This document shows positions 10,291 through 22,900 of a DNA stretch of 64,000 nucleotides, piece by piece. Source of the DNA: Mytilus edulis (taxonomy: Eukaryota; Mollusca; Bivalvia; Mytilida; Mytilidae); NCBI RefSeq assembly GCF_963676685.1, contig NC_092348.1, positions 23,287,386-23,351,385 on the forward strand, read 5' to 3'. Numbering within the stretch: the first letter of the stretch is position 1; every line of letters starts with the position of its first letter. A model generated the notes under the pieces. It ran no database searches. It was not told the origin of the DNA and saw only the letters and a list, made by a program, of their open reading frames with translations. The translations under genes were made by a program, and so were the position numbers.

Positions 10291-12015
10291 GATTTGTCAA
10301 ATTCAGCTGATTTTTTAATCGTCTTGAAAAAAGTGTACATTTTATGAGGGGGGATAATCCCGAGCTTACAAACACCCGATCCCGGAGTCCCGATAAAGGT
10401 CCTATCCCCCCTCTTATATTGTCAAGTCTAAGAATTACTGTTTAATCTTCATTTGGCAAGAATACTTCATTAAGATACCCCCATACATGTATATGGACAG
10501 ATCATATGTTATCCTCTGTCATTTGAAATTGTGATGCCAGAATGCATTCCCCCCCCCCTTCTTCATAACCACCATCTTGACCATCTTAAATGAAAAAGTT
10601 TAGACGGTAAACTATGCTTGAAACCCATGTGTCACTCAAACGACTTTAAAGTAGTCTCCCTGATCAATTACTTACATCAAAGTCAAAGGATAATTCAAGT
10701 TTTAAATCGGAGATTTTTCTTGCCCTTTAACATTTATTGTCACAACAACAACTTTCTTTTCTAAACTATCTTTACATGGAGAGGAGACGTCAAAAGAGTT
10801 CTTCAAACACATGAGTCGAAAAGTGGTAAATAACTCCTGTATGTGACATTTAGTGGAAGTCATTCAACCATATCATTTTGACAAACAATTCAATCAACAT
10901 CTTTATTAATTAGTCCTTTGTTGTCGATAGCTGTAAATTGCAATCAGCTGATAATTGATTTTCTGTCAAAATCTTAATGAGGTCAAGGTGAATTCCGAGT
11001 ATTGTCTGATAAGTTAAAGTCTGAGAAACTCGAAAAAAGTAAATAAACAAGAAGGAGGAAAATAAATCTTTCTATATATTTCTTTCACCAAATTCTTAAG
11101 CAAATGACGAATTTTCATCGCCACAAGTATTATTTTTTCGCAAATTGGGAAAAATGGCGACGGCCAGCGGAAACCCTGTGTGAGGACACCCTATAAAGCT
11201 TGTGCTCGTGTTGTGCTAAAACATTTTTAGTATGCTGAAAAATACCAACATTAGAAAAATAAACAAATAATTGATATTGTAAAATATCATTGGTTGAAGA
11301 GCCAATGATTTACATACATGTATATACATAAATATATCAACCATAAAATACAACTAAATTAATTTACACCACAACTGTTGGAAAAAACCTTTATGTCTAT
11401 CATGTATATAACTTATCTCATTCTAGTCCATTCAACTGACAGAATCAGTGTAAATTTCATGAATTCTTTAATATCATTATACATGTATAATCATGGACTA
11501 TTCTTTTATATAGCAATATCTGTTAGCCATTTAGAGGTCTTTTGCATTTAAAGTTCAGTTTAAGTGGGCTTATTTTGGGAAAACGAAGTCAATTTCCAGA
11601 TCATAGTTTACATTTTCTTTATATTTTGCTGTGTCAAGATAACCTCAATATCAAGGACAATATATAGACCCAAAAACCGTTTATCACATTCTACACATGA
11701 GATTTTAGCAGGAAAGACTGTGATTGGAGTATTTAACCATTGCAACTTTTTAATTTGATCTCCTCCACTAATTGAAGTAGAATATTTAATGAAGGTGTGT
11801 CCACAATTTAGAATATGTTTATATATGTACAGAAATGATGTTGAACCTGTTTTATAAATTGAAAAGGTTACATTTTCCCCCTTATTTCAAAATCTAAGCT
11901 TGAACCTCTGCGGTCTTACAAAGTTGCCCCCTGCCGGGAATCTGGTTGTAACATGTACAACAATCAAAGATCAACCCACACTAAACTGAATGTAATTGAA
12001 AGACATCTAGAGGTT
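10291..12015. other. Intergenic, no gene seen
   Basis: Contains a short inverted pair around GAGGGGGGATAA (10348) and TATCCCCCCTCTTA (about 10403) that may be a small foldback element, and a C8 run at 10551. Open frames are short and motif-free. Confidence 0.4.
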
Positions 12016-12169
12016 GATATCAGAGGCAGATTTAGGGGGGGGCCTGCTTTTTGAGACAAAATTTGGTTGCTCATATAGGGAATCACTGAATCATGACTTG
12101 AGCGAGCCCCCTCTTAGGTCAGTCAGTGGGCCCCCACTTAAAAAAATTTCTGGATCCGCCACTGGATAT
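12016..12169. mobile_element. Small TIR element with 5-bp target duplication (GATAT)
   Basis: Element 12021-12164 starts CAGAGGCAGATTTAGGGGGG and ends TCTGGATCCGCCACTG, which form imperfect inverted termini. It is flanked by GATAT on both sides (12016-12020 and 12165-12169). Related copies lie at 20873-20989 and 23632-23785. CAG-starting termini and a 5-bp duplication suggest a hAT-related non-autonomous element (inference). Confidence 0.7.
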
Positions 12170-13303
12170 ACAGTATCTAACAGAAGATGAAAAAGGGAAC
12201 AATATGGTGAATTTTAGAGATTTATATTATTTCATGTACATGCATTTGAAATATATCAGATATATTGTTTGATTATTTTTAGTTCTAAGTTCCAAGGTGA
12301 CCTAGCTTCCATTTTAGAAATGGGATTTAAATGCTAGTCTATCAGAGGGATTTTTCCTTTTAATTGGTTGTAGATATGGAATCTTATTTTACCATGAAGT
12401 CAGATTTGAAAATGACTTTGGGAATGAAGATGTTGTAAAGACTGAATGTCAGTTTTAGTCTTATATACAAACATGTATGTACTTTATAATTTTAGTCTTG
12501 CATGTATATAATTATGTGTACAATACATATATCACTGATTCAGTGGCAATGGTAAATAGACACTGACAAGTCTTAGATCTATAATATTTTATAGTTTTGA
12601 ATGTTTTGTCCATTGACTAAAACTAGGTGGAGGTTTGTGTGTTCTTATTTCCAACAGAGGTACACTCAACATATATCAATATGTGCATTAAGCAAATTGA
12701 TAGTTGCTAGATACGGAATGATTATACAACAAGAAAGTTTTAACCTGTGTATATATATACTTAAAATATGTTAAAAAAAATCATGTCTTTTTCAGGACTT
12801 CCGAATCCAACCATGTAGTATGGAATGTCGTTGAGATGTGGTTTTGGTCAATGGATGTTAATGAAGGACCAGTAGTACAAAGTATATCACTGGATTTAGC
12901 TCTTTGTCTAAGTGTATTATTAAAGTACTTTGCTTTGAGCTCAGTTCATTGTTATGCAATTCATTCTTTGTGAAATAAAGATTTGACAGAAGACTCTCAT
13001 GTACAAGGATTTGTCAAAGTAGTACCACCTCTATTTACAATGTAAGTATTAGGGAGATAAAAGCATTCTATTTTGATTTGAACCAAACATATTATATAAA
13101 AAAAGAACAAATTTACCCAAGAATGCTACTCCCACTACTAGCAATATGATGCTAGGTTGTTTTAATACATCTGTAGACTTTACTGCCTACTTATGACTCA
13201 GTCCTGAGTGTAAATGGTCCTTCAACTATGTGGGGAAAAAATTATAAGGCCTATCTAGCCTTATCAATTTTGAAACTATATTTCATTGTACATATTTGAA
13301 ATT
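12170..13303. other. Intergenic; possible non-coding last exon at 12797-12990
   Basis: TTTTTCAG at about 12796 precedes 180 bases without a long frame and an AATAAA near 12975, which could be the last exon of a non-coding transcript on the plus strand. Otherwise nothing is recognised. Confidence 0.25.
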
Positions 13304-14240
13304 TTTATACAACCACAGAAATTTTTGCAGTTGAAATACATGTAGGTATCCTGTCGTCGTCTTCCCAAGACGGATGGTTTCCAGATAATAACTTCAGTAT
13401 AAGTAAAAAGGAAGCCATTAAATTATAACATAATATTTATAATCATAAAAGGAAGCTTGGGATTGTTTTGGGGCGGTTATATATATATAGTCCCTAAGGT
13501 TTATGAATAAGGGTTCCAAAGGTGCCCAAAACAAGCATTAATCTTGTGTCAGTACAAAAAGTTGTGTATAAGTATTTCAATTGTTTTGAAACTGTACCAT
13601 AATATTTAATACCATAAGTAGAAGTTTGGGGTCTATTTTGTGGGTTATGGGGCAAACAGTCGAGGAATTGAGGGCCAAAAACAAACATTTTTGTAGATTC
13701 AAGGCAATAAATTGGAGTTATCTTTCTTTGTCCAGAATGGTTGTAATGAATTAATATTACCTAAAACCATTGCTTTATGAAATCTTCTTTGAAAATTGGA
13801 GTTATCTGTCTCTGTCCAGAAAAGTAGTTGAATCGACTTAAAATAATGCTATGTATACAATATACAATGTAAAATTCACTTTACTACCAACTGATAAATT
13901 TAAGCAGTCTTTAATAGCCATTCAGTGATTACAAGCACTTTGATTATCATTCTAGGGTTATCCCCTTTCACAAATGGAAAAATTTCTCAAGTTTGTCTCA
14001 ACTAAATTTAGTGAAATGTGTATACAAATGCTTATTACCGGTACCTCTAAACTTGGTTTAAGTTCAATTTTTAGCAGCTTCACTTTTACAGTTCTTGATT
14101 TATGTACCTTTATAACGTTATATGCTAGCGGAGGCATCATCACCATGACTGTATGACATTTACACTTTAATACTTTATGATGTATTAAAATGAGTAGTTG
14201 AATAATTACTGTTGCAAACTCCATTAAAAATTTGATTTGA
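13304..14240 (+). repeat. Element E copy 1 (ATACAACC...-ended repeat)
   Basis: Left end TTTTTATACAACCACAGAAA, followed by GTATCCTGTCGTCGTCTTCC and GGGCCAAAAACAAACATTTT. The same layout begins again at 14246 (TTTTTATACAACCGCAAAAA) and, in reverse orientation, at 52951-54232. The internal open frames are short and not conserved. Confidence 0.55.
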
Positions 14241-14245
14241 CATCA

Positions 14246-15420
14246 TTTTTATACAACCGCAAAAATTGAAAACTTTTTGGTTGTACATTGGTATCACGTT
14301 GGCATCGTCTTCATCCAAAGACATTCGGTTTTCGCACTCTAACTTCAGTAAAAGTAAAATGGAAATATATGAAATTTAGACACAAGATTTATGACCATGA
14401 AAGGAAGGGTGGGATTGATTTGGGGTATTTTGGTCTCAACAGTTTAGGAATAAGGGGCCAAATTAGCATTGTTCTTGGTTTTTGCTCTATAACTTAAGTT
14501 GGTTAACAGAAATCTATGATATTTTAACATAAGGTCTATGGTCACATAAGGAGGGTTGGGATAGATTTTGGTAATTTTAGTTCCAACAGTGTAGGATTTA
14601 GGGGCCAAAAAACAGGCCCCAAATAAGCATTTTTCTTGGTTTTTGAACAATAACTTTAGTATAAGTTAATTGAAATCTATAAAGGTTTATGACCACAAAA
14701 GGTAGGTTTGGATTAATTTTGGTCCCAAGGAATAAGGGGCCAAAATTAAACTTTGTTTGATTTCATCAAAAAAATGAAATACGGTATTGTGCTTCTTTGA
14801 TATGCCAAATCTAACCATGTCCAAATTCTTAATTTTAGGTCCTGTTTTCTAATTGGTCTACATTAAAGTCCAAAGGGTCCAAAATTAAAATAAGCTTGAT
14901 TTTAATAAAAATTGAATTCTTGGGGTTCTTTGATATGGTGAGTCTTAACATGTACTTAGATTTTTGATTATGGGCCCAGTTTTCATGTTGGTCCAAATCG
15001 GGGTCAAAAATTATTATACTAACTGAGTATTGTGCAATAGCAAGAAATTTTCAATTGCGCAGTATTCTGCAATAGCAAGAAATCTTCAATTGCACAGTAT
15101 TGTTCAATACCAAGAAATTTTCAATTGCACAGTATTGCACAATAGCAAGAAATCTCCAATTGCACAGTATTGTGCAATAGCAAGAAATTTTTAATTGCAC
15201 AGTATTGCACAATAGCAAGAAATATTCAATTGCACAGGATTGTCCCTTTTTCAAATTGGTTTACATTAAGATCCAAAGGGTCAAAAATTGAACTTTGTTT
15301 CATTTCAACAAAAATTGAATTCTTAGGATTCAAACGCATTGATCTCAGGAATTTCTTCACTGTCGTTCCCTCAATAATTGCATTAAACAGTTTCTAATCA
15401 TTATTCATTCGAAACCATTT
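14246..15420 (+). repeat. Element E copy 2
   Basis: Begins TTTTTATACAACCGCAAAAA. It repeats a block of about 180 bases (TTATGACCATGAAAGG..., GGTCTATGGTCACATAAGGA..., TTATGACCACAAAAGG...) with GGGGCCAAA words, then carries the 35-bp tandem array at 15030-15242. It directly follows copy 1 in the same orientation. Confidence 0.55.
15030..15242. repeat. 35-bp tandem repeat, about 6 units, each with a hairpin
   Basis: Units contain CAATAGCAAGAAATTTTCAA and TTGCACAGTATTGTGCAA. ATTGCACA and TGTGCAAT form 8-bp arms around GTAT in several units; other units vary in one arm. The array lies inside element E copy 2. Confidence 0.75.
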
Positions 15421-16025
15421 TATTATACCAATGTCTCACACACAACATAATATAGTATACTGTTGTCTATTAGTCCATCATCCACACTTCAGACAATAAC
15501 TAGAAAACACTTCCCCCTACTTTCAAGAAAATTTGTTGAAATGTTTATATCTATTGACATAAGCTCCACATCGATTTTATAAATTTTAGAATTTTCATTA
15601 TGTTATGAAGAGAGATTTTATCCTTAAAAAAGAGAGAATTTTCCAATTTTGAACAATAACACAAAAATGCATCCATCACCTTTAATTAAACTTTGGTGAA
15701 TTGTTTACACCATTGACCTAAGGTCCCTTTTGATTGTAATAAATTTCAGATTATACATTTCTGTGTTATGAATTTTTATAAATGCTAAAAAAAAGAAGGG
15801 ATTTTATAGTTTTTGGACACCTTTAAGTGCAGGAGTTTCTGGCTACATTGAAAACCCATTGGAGGCCTTCAGCTGTTGTCTACTCTATGGTTGGGTTGTT
15901 GTCACTTTGACACTTTCCTCATTTCCCATCTCAATTATTCACATAAACACTTCCACATCATTTTATAAAACTTGGGTGAATTGTCTATGTCTGTTGACTT
16001 CAGCTACATTCCAAAATTTAAAACA
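15421..16025. repeat. Degenerate repeats, including a family C fragment
   Basis: Two similar blocks start near 15500 and 15945 (ACACTTCC...). A family C end fragment on the minus strand (AGCTGTTGTCTACTCTATGG to TTTGACACTTTCC) spans about 15831-15950. No gene is seen. Confidence 0.4.
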
Positions 16026-16165
16026 AGATTAACAACTACAGGTCCCCAAATAGCCTTCAACAATGACAAAAGCTCATACAGCACAGTCAGCTATAAAAGA
16101 CCTTAAAATGACAAATATAAAACAACTGAAATGAGAAAACAAATAGACTAATAATTGTACAAAAC
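16026..16165 (+). repeat. Dispersed repeat family A copy
   Basis: AACAACTACAGGTCCCCAAA, TAGCCTTCAACAATGACAAA and GTCAGCTATAAAAGACC match the internal part of family A. Confidence 0.65.
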
Positions 16166-16514
16166 AAAATAGTTCAACCTTTAAGCAAGCTTAAAAGGAA
16201 TCAAGACATATCATGCGCTTACAGTGCAGCTATTTATTAACAAACTCCATATTCAAACACTCAAACAACTAATTCACAGAGAGGGGTGGAAGTTGAAGCC
16301 CCCCCTTTTTTTTTTATCAGTCAATGCATTTGAATGAAGACATGTACACATCAACTCAATTTGTTAATACACATTTACAGTCTAGCTTTCAATACATTTG
16401 TAACGACCTTTAACCCCACTGACAATTTGCGTCTGTGTCCATACTTGTTTCATAATAAAATCATCATGGAAAATATTTTTTGATAATTTTAAGAAAGCAG
16501 AGCAGTCGCAATAG

Positions 16515-16880
16515 AAGATATGTCGACTTCTCTCCACTAGAGACCAAATAGCATAGGAGTAAGCAACTGCAGGTCACGGCCTTCAAACATGAACAAAATG
16601 CATATCTCATATTAAGCTACAAGAGGCCCCGAAATGATAATTGTAAAACAATTAAAAAGAAAAAACTAACATTACAACTTGAATTTAATATAAATTAGTT
16701 AAATAAAAACTAAATTCATATACAGCAAAACACGACAACCACTGAATCACAGGCCCCTGACTTATATGACAGACACATAAGGAATACGGCGGGGTTAAAC
16801 ATGTTTGTGGGCGCCCAACCCTCTTCCACCAGGGGTCACAGTGATATATCATCAAAATCGGTAAGATCAAACTGTAACAA
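16515..16880 (+). repeat. Dispersed repeat family A, longer copy
   Basis: Contains CTCTCCACTAGAGACCAAAT, GGTCACGGCCTTCAAACATG and GAGGCCCCGAAATGATAATT, then GGCGGGGTTAAACATGTTTG and GGGGTCACAGTGATATATC. The copy shows that the GGCGGGGTTAAACATGT core shared with family C is the distal part of the same kind of element. A further distal fragment lies at 17556-17612 (AAACATGTTAGCGGGATCCC). Confidence 0.7.
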
Positions 16881-17555
16881 TCAGTTAAAGAGGGCTAACT
16901 CATCAGAGCAAAACAGAGCAAAAGCATAGATGTGCATGGGAGTACTGAAACTTAGTACAAAGCTAATAAAAACTAAAACTATCATGTATAACTAAGGCTA
17001 AAATTATTCATGCAAAAAAGTATATAATGGAAATATGTAATATTAACTTGTGTTGATTTTTTATACATTGATTAATTTTACAGTAGGTCGCAAAAACATC
17101 TTTAATAACCCGACGACACTGTTTCCAATTATATTTCAGATGAAGGACGAAACTTTTGTTCTTTTTTATGACGTTTATTACCTGTAGGTCTTGCACGATG
17201 TTGATGTCGACTATGCATGTCTCATATAATAATACGAGTATATCATGTTTAAAGAGACCAGATACAGATAAAATGTTTAAATTTGTGATTTTCTTTTTTG
17301 GACTCTGAACAGGACTCTATTAAATGAGTCATTTACACATTGATTTCTGTTATCATCCCTTACCAGAATAGTTTTAATTTATTTTGAATGGACCTGTTTC
17401 AAGTCACGAGCCTGTAGATCAACTCGTATGAATCTTACAGTGGTATAAAATAAAGATTCCTCAATTTGATGAAATTCTGATCACTATCAACTCGCGTACG
17501 TATAGATAGGTATGAATGAGCATATGTATAACAACATCAGAAAACTATAATTAAT

Positions 17556-17612
17556 TAAACATGTTAGCGGGATCCCAACCCTCCCCTAACCTGGGACAGT
17601 GGTATATCAGGT
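17556..17612 (+). repeat. Family A distal fragment
   Basis: AAACATGTTAGCGGGATCCC and CCTGGGACAGTGGTATATC match the distal part of family A elements. Confidence 0.55.
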
Positions 17613-18029
17613 TCATTCCCTCTATTCCCACTTTTTATAAATCTGGTAAGAAAAGGTAAAATTTCATGTGGGAATAGAAGGAAAACTTGTGCAAACAAAG
17701 GATTATACTGTACAAACATTTTTTAATCAACTGTTAATTGACCAGTGTTTTTTTTTTATTAGAACAGGTTATAAGTTATTTTTGCATCTGTGTGAATTCT
17801 GGGTTTTTTTTAAACAAAATAAATAATGAAGTAAAGTTAACAGTTTCCACCCATTATTTTATATCTTTTATTATTGGTCCAAGTAATTATGTTATAAAGT
17901 ATACTTTTATTCCACATCTTAAGCCAACAGGAATCACCAAAAGCATTAAATTATCGTTAATTTAAAGTTACTTTGGAGTTTGAGAAATATTTATTTTGGA
18001 TGAATGGCAGATATCCTTATTTCTTAAAT

Positions 18030-18450
18030 TTGGAACTTTGAACATGAAATCTCCAACAGAAACTGGAAGATGGCAAAACAAAGAAAGAGAAAACAGAAAA
18101 TGTGTATTGTGTTAATATTCAGATGCCATTGGTGATGAATACCATTACATTTTTAATTGTTCTGCTTTCGATAATTGTAGAAAACAATGTATTGCATTTT
18201 ACAATAGAAATAGAACAAACACATTGAAGTTTTATGACTTAATGAATTCCCCAAAATGTACAGAACTGAACGAACTTTGTAAACTTATAAAGGAGATCAA
18301 TAACAAATTGAACTTTTCTGGGTGAACAATTGTGAATGCCTCTATCTACTTTCGTACATTATATATTTATGTAATTGTATTGAAATATGTAAAATTATCT
18401 CTATACCTTTCTGTTATTTGGTTTTTGAAAATAAAGATTTATATATATAT
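18030..18450 (+). pseudogene. LINE (non-LTR retrotransposon) 3' end, decayed
   Basis: The frame 18056-18325 reads TETGRWQNKERENRKCVLC, then a stop, then YSDAIGDEYHYIFNCSAFDN and CRKQCIAFYNRNRTNTLKFY. This is the C-terminal GRW...R.C..C...GDE.HY.F.C zinc-knuckle pattern that follows the reverse transcriptase in many metazoan non-LTR elements. One in-frame TAA breaks the block; upstream reverse transcriptase motifs are not visible, so the copy is 5' truncated. The 3' end carries AATAAAG and a TATATA tail near 18430-18450. GGGAATAGAAGGA occurs both upstream (17656) and downstream (18770), perhaps from an older element into which the LINE inserted. Confidence 0.65.
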
Positions 18451-19190
18451 AAGATTATACTTGGTTATAATATTATTTATATCATGATTTATTAGTAAAG
18501 CAGACAATTTTTTAAAGTTACAAATTCAAAAATTTAAAAATAAATCTGACTCCAATCTATTTATCATAATTTTTCTCTATTTTTAAGTATTTATTTGATG
18601 AAAAAAGAAACATATTACAAATAAACAAGGTATTATACCTAAACAGTGTACCAAATATGTTATGCTTTAAAAAAAAAGTACAGGTAAATCTTAGGTGAAA
18701 TTCTAATTAACCCTGATTGTTATAAAAAACAAATTATTTATCAAAACATCTATTGTTATTTGCAAGTGGGAATAGAAGGAATAGTATTTTTAAAAAGTGG
18801 GAATAGGAGGAAGACACCGTGAACCTTTATGTCATATATTATAACAAGAAGCGCTGTATTTGAAAAATGTGGCAAAGATGTCTTTTATAGCATGACATTT
18901 TAAATATTCGTTTTTTTGAAACATGCAGAGCATCGAAGGAATCGAAAACATTTTGCACAATCAAGAATACTAAGTTGAAGATTTGTGGTAAATCAACATC
19001 CTGTCACTTTAAATTGCTGATGCGACAGAAATTATAAACAGAGTTAGCAAATTTACCGACAGACATATGTAAGCAACGTTACCATCTCATTTGGAGAGAT
19101 AGTATTATAAAAATACTGAGATAAAACTGTTATGTACCAATAAAGTCATATTTCTGTTACATATTTGTTGTTCGTCCATTGTATGTAATT
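18451..19190. other. Intergenic, nothing recognised
   Basis: AT-rich with no coding exon or shared repeat apart from the GGGAATAG(A/G)AGGA words near 18770-18810. Confidence 0.4.
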
Positions 19191-19194
19191 AAAT

Positions 19195-19345
19195 TAGACC
19201 GTTAGTTTTTTCGTTTGAATTGATTTGCATTTGTCATTTTGAGGCCTTTTATTATAGCTGACTATGCGACATAGCCTTTGTTCATTGTTGAAGACAGTGC
19301 GGTGACACATAGTTGTTAATTTCTGCGTCATTTGGTCTCTTATTT
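19195..19345 (-). repeat. Dispersed repeat family A copy
   Basis: Reverse-oriented: TTTTGAGGCCTTTTATTATA, GCTGACTATGCGACATAGCC and GTTCATTGTTGAAGACAG match family A. Just downstream, 19511-19605 holds three copies of an AT-only unit (AAAATTATTTGAATATAAA). Confidence 0.6.
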
Positions 19346-19879
19346 TTATGTAATAGTGACAACTAGAAGTTTCGGCTATGACATGCGTAAAGGAAATAGC
19401 GTATTTGTCTCTTTTAAAGTATTATACAATATTCTGAAAACATGCAGTTTCTTTATTCTATACAATTTTGAACAAAATCACAGTTAAGTCTTTAAATCAT
19501 TTTTAAAATTATCTGAATATAAAAAAATATATATTATTAAAAATTATTTGAATATAAAGAAAAATCATTATTAAAAATTATTTGAATATAAAAAAATCAT
19601 AACTTTAACTTTATGAATATATTAAAATTAAAAAGATTTGTGTTAGTTCCATCAATTAATACTGGTTAATAAGCTAATTAATTGTAAAAGACTAAAATTA
19701 ATTTAAAATCACGAATAATTTAGCACAAATAAAAGATTTATGTTTTGTTCTGGGTAATGATAATCACACATATTCTAATTACTTTTGAATTATTGAGTTC
19801 TGTAATTATACATTAAAAAAACACACACACACACTAAAAAGCTTTTTTGTTCTGATATGGGTATTTTGCATTGTTTTTT

Positions 19880-22291
19880 CTAAAGTTTAGAACTGGAAGT
19901 TGAAGCACTGGACTTGCGTCTCCATCCAATTATAGCAATTACAGTGGCAACCACAGCTACACTTGCACAAACTCCTGCTACAACTGTCGATACTTGCAAC
20001 CCATCTGAAATACATATAAAAAGTTCAATCAGGTCGGTTTGATAAATTTCTATTTTAATAATTTTTTTGGTTGATTGTTTCGTTTTTGTTTTAAAACTCT
20101 TAATTGAAACTTGAAAAAAACATCCTGTATCTTGATCTCAAAGTCATATAAAAAGATGTCAAAACCTGTGTTAATGGGTTGATGTCTAATATTTGTGTTG
20201 TCAGGTTGCTGTCTATAATCAAAATGCCATATTATTCTAATTAAGCTGTTGTAAGTTGTGGTTCTAGCCACATTTGGAAAGTAACCAATGAAACACCTTA
20301 TAAATTCCGTACCTTTATCAGCCACTAATAAGTATGGTCCTCCAGATACCAGATGACTGCCGCCATCCTCTGTGGAAACTTCACGACGGTGTCTGTGAGC
20401 ACATCCAACCCGACACTGTGGACTTGTAGGAGAACAAACTGAAACTTGGCAGTGAATGTACACAATACCACCTGGACTTGTTCGGAATTCAAATGCTCTA
20501 ACACTGAACCTAACTTCATCAAAGGATGACGGATATACTTTGACTGCTGGGGATGCTGGACAACTGAAATAAAATAAAGGACAATGCACACATACATTCA
20601 ATAAATTATACTTCGAAGGGTTGCATTTATTCTATTTTTATGGCTAATTGTTTTCCATCCAAAAATAATTTCTGCAAATGCAATTCAAGTAAAGAACAGC
20701 TAGGTACGTAGAGAGAATTCCAGATTCAAAACACACATTCGCACTAGCTTTCGACATTGCTGAGTTGTAAATTACATAAACGTAAAAACCCAAATGTATA
20801 GCTACGAAAACGTAAAGATGAACTCTAAAATAGTCATTTCAATAATGCCGCACCCTCAATGTCCATAGTGACCAGGGGCGGATCCAGCCATTTTAAAAAG
20901 GGGGTTCCAACCACATGTCCCCATTCAAATGCATTGATCTTCTAAAAAAAAACAGGACCCCCCCCCCCCCCCCTCTGGATCCGCCACTGGTGACATCACC
21001 GAAAGCGACTTATTGCCGACTAAGTGAAGTTAGTAACAACACAACGGGTGCAACTATTGAAACAGGATCTACCTACCGGAGCACTTAATAGGATCTAATA
21101 GACCACCCCGGTTTTTGGTGATGTTCGTGTTGCTATTTTTGTTTGTTTGTTATTCTGTGTAATGTTTTGTAAGCTGTTGTTTATCCTATTGTTGCAATTT
21201 TCTGTTTTTCTTCGACTTGTGATTTTTATAGTTCCTTTGAAAATATTGGGTAATACTGCGAACAAATCATCAACAAACAAACTTTTGTACATACATTAGG
21301 CCGTATGTTTTCTCGTTTGAATTGTTTTACATGATTTCGGGTTCTTATATAGCTGACTATGCGGTATGGGCTTTGCTCATTGTTGAATGCCGTACGATGA
21401 CCTATATTAGTAGTTCTTAATTTCATTTTGTCTCTTGTCAAGAGTGGTCTCATTGGCAATCATACCACATCTTTTTCTTTTTTTTTATATTTGATTACTT
21501 TTATACATTTTAACTACCTAAAAAAATATAACTCTTAGTGGAACAGATAGTTAACGGTTTTTTTTTCACAAATGTCACACTCAAACTTTGTTGAAAAATA
21601 CCTATTGGAATTTTAAAGGTAACACTTTCGTCCATCTTATTAGCTTACCCTTGGTCGAGAAGCTGATAAATTCTACCATCCGCCGGCATGTTTGTTGGTG
21701 TTGCCACACACGAGTCAACCTTTACTGCCACATCTGTCGAATTAACATGCATTGCATGGAGTGTAAAATACATATCCTTGTTTATCTCTACTTCATTTGG
21801 GAAGGAACGGACTGGAAGAGGGGTAACAAACATGCTAGATCTGTACTGTTCTAGTTGAACGTCCATGTGCCCATATCGCTTTTCGTAGAACCTTACTTTC
21901 GACTGTGCGGGTCTGTATAAAGTTGTTATATTTTGTCTTCGGGGATAGATACACTGCACCGGAATTACTTCAGAGCTAGAACTACCGAAGTCGATGGAGT
22001 CTTTTGATGTTTGATTGCTTGGTGATCCAGATTTGTGTAGAATTAGTTCATTTTCAAATATGACTTCATCCTTGGTGAAGATCACAGTTGTTCCGCATGA
22101 TGTGTGTGAAATGGTGGAGACATAGTGGGTACCATTGTCCTGTACCTGGCAGTGAGGATCACGCCATGTTGTCTGATAGTGTGACAATAGATCTGATGGA
22201 ATGAACACGGATATGGAATCGGACAGACAACTAACATCATGTCGCTCTGTAGCGGACGTCAAGTTCCACCTTACACTATCTGTGGTTGGTT
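19880..22291 (-). CDS. Zona pellucida (ZP) domain membrane protein, 3' half
   Basis: Three exons, 21649-22291, 20313-20563 and 19880-20004, join in phase on the minus strand. The first holds a ZP-N module with four spaced cysteines (SCLSD, PHCQV, SCGTT, QCIYP) and the start of ZP-C up to VDSCVAT. The second completes ZP-C (SCPASP, HCQVSVC, QCRVGC) and ends with AHRHRRE, a furin-like consensus cleavage site as expected after a ZP module. The third encodes LQVSTVVAGVCASVAVVATV plus IAIIGW, one transmembrane span, then RRK and a short Ser-rich tail to the stop at 19880. Predicted role: a surface or secreted protein that polymerises through its ZP module after proprotein cleavage (family knowledge). 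NGTH, NIT and NST sequons suit an extracellular position. The signal peptide and 5' exons are not resolved. The introns carry a family A repeat and a small TIR element. Confidence 0.88.
20868..20994. mobile_element. Small TIR element with 5-bp target duplication (GTGAC)
   Basis: Element 20873-20989 starts CAGGGGCGGATCCAG and ends CTGGATCCGCCACTG; it is flanked by GTGAC at 20868-20872 and 20990-20994. It has an internal C-run of about 17. It lies in the ZP gene intron. It belongs to the same family as 12021-12164 and 23632-23785. Confidence 0.75.
21295..21480 (-). repeat. Dispersed repeat family A copy in ZP gene intron
   Basis: Reverse-oriented: TAGGCCGTATGTTTTCTCG, GCTGACTATGCGGTATGGGC and ATTGGCAATCATACCACATC mark both ends of the family A unit. 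Confidence 0.7.
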
Positions 22292-22900
22292 CTGAAATCA
22301 TAGTCAAGTAAATTATAAACGATCCTTTTTTAGATTTAAAAAAAAACCTGAAAAATAAATCTGATTATTAGTAGATGATTGATAATAATGAATGATGGAT
22401 GGGATGAACCTATCATGTCTCGCGTGATTTTGGCTCTCCCGTGAGAGTCTTCGCAATTTGTCAGTCATGTCATGTCGTTCCTCTCCTTCTGTGTCTTCTC
22501 TGTATATGTTACTCTCCTTTTCTTCATCTGTTCTTCAAATGTTCGCGATTTGTAAAAGAAAAAAGAAAAGAAGGTATAAGGTTATGAATTTACATATATG
22601 ATTAGTTTGAATGAAAGCCTTTTAAAAATTAAGTCAATTTAATTTATTCAAACATTTAACAGTTCACCATAACTGATTTTAAAACATTTGACCTTTACTT
22701 GTGAAACCTTTTGTCCCCCTTAATCAACAACCCTTTTTTAACTATTAATTCAAAATCAAGAATATATATATGTGATTCGACTTCAGTTTAAGTTTCAGGT
22801 AGATTTAAACAGAGGCATACAGTGTATGTGATTCCTAATATCTTGTCATAAGGAAACTTGATTCGAAAACTGATAATAACACATAAGCCACAACTTATAC

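Noticed and set aside
13958-14224. 88-codon minus-strand and 60-codon plus-strand frames
   Set aside because: Overlapping frames on both strands at the end of element E copy 1, without motifs.
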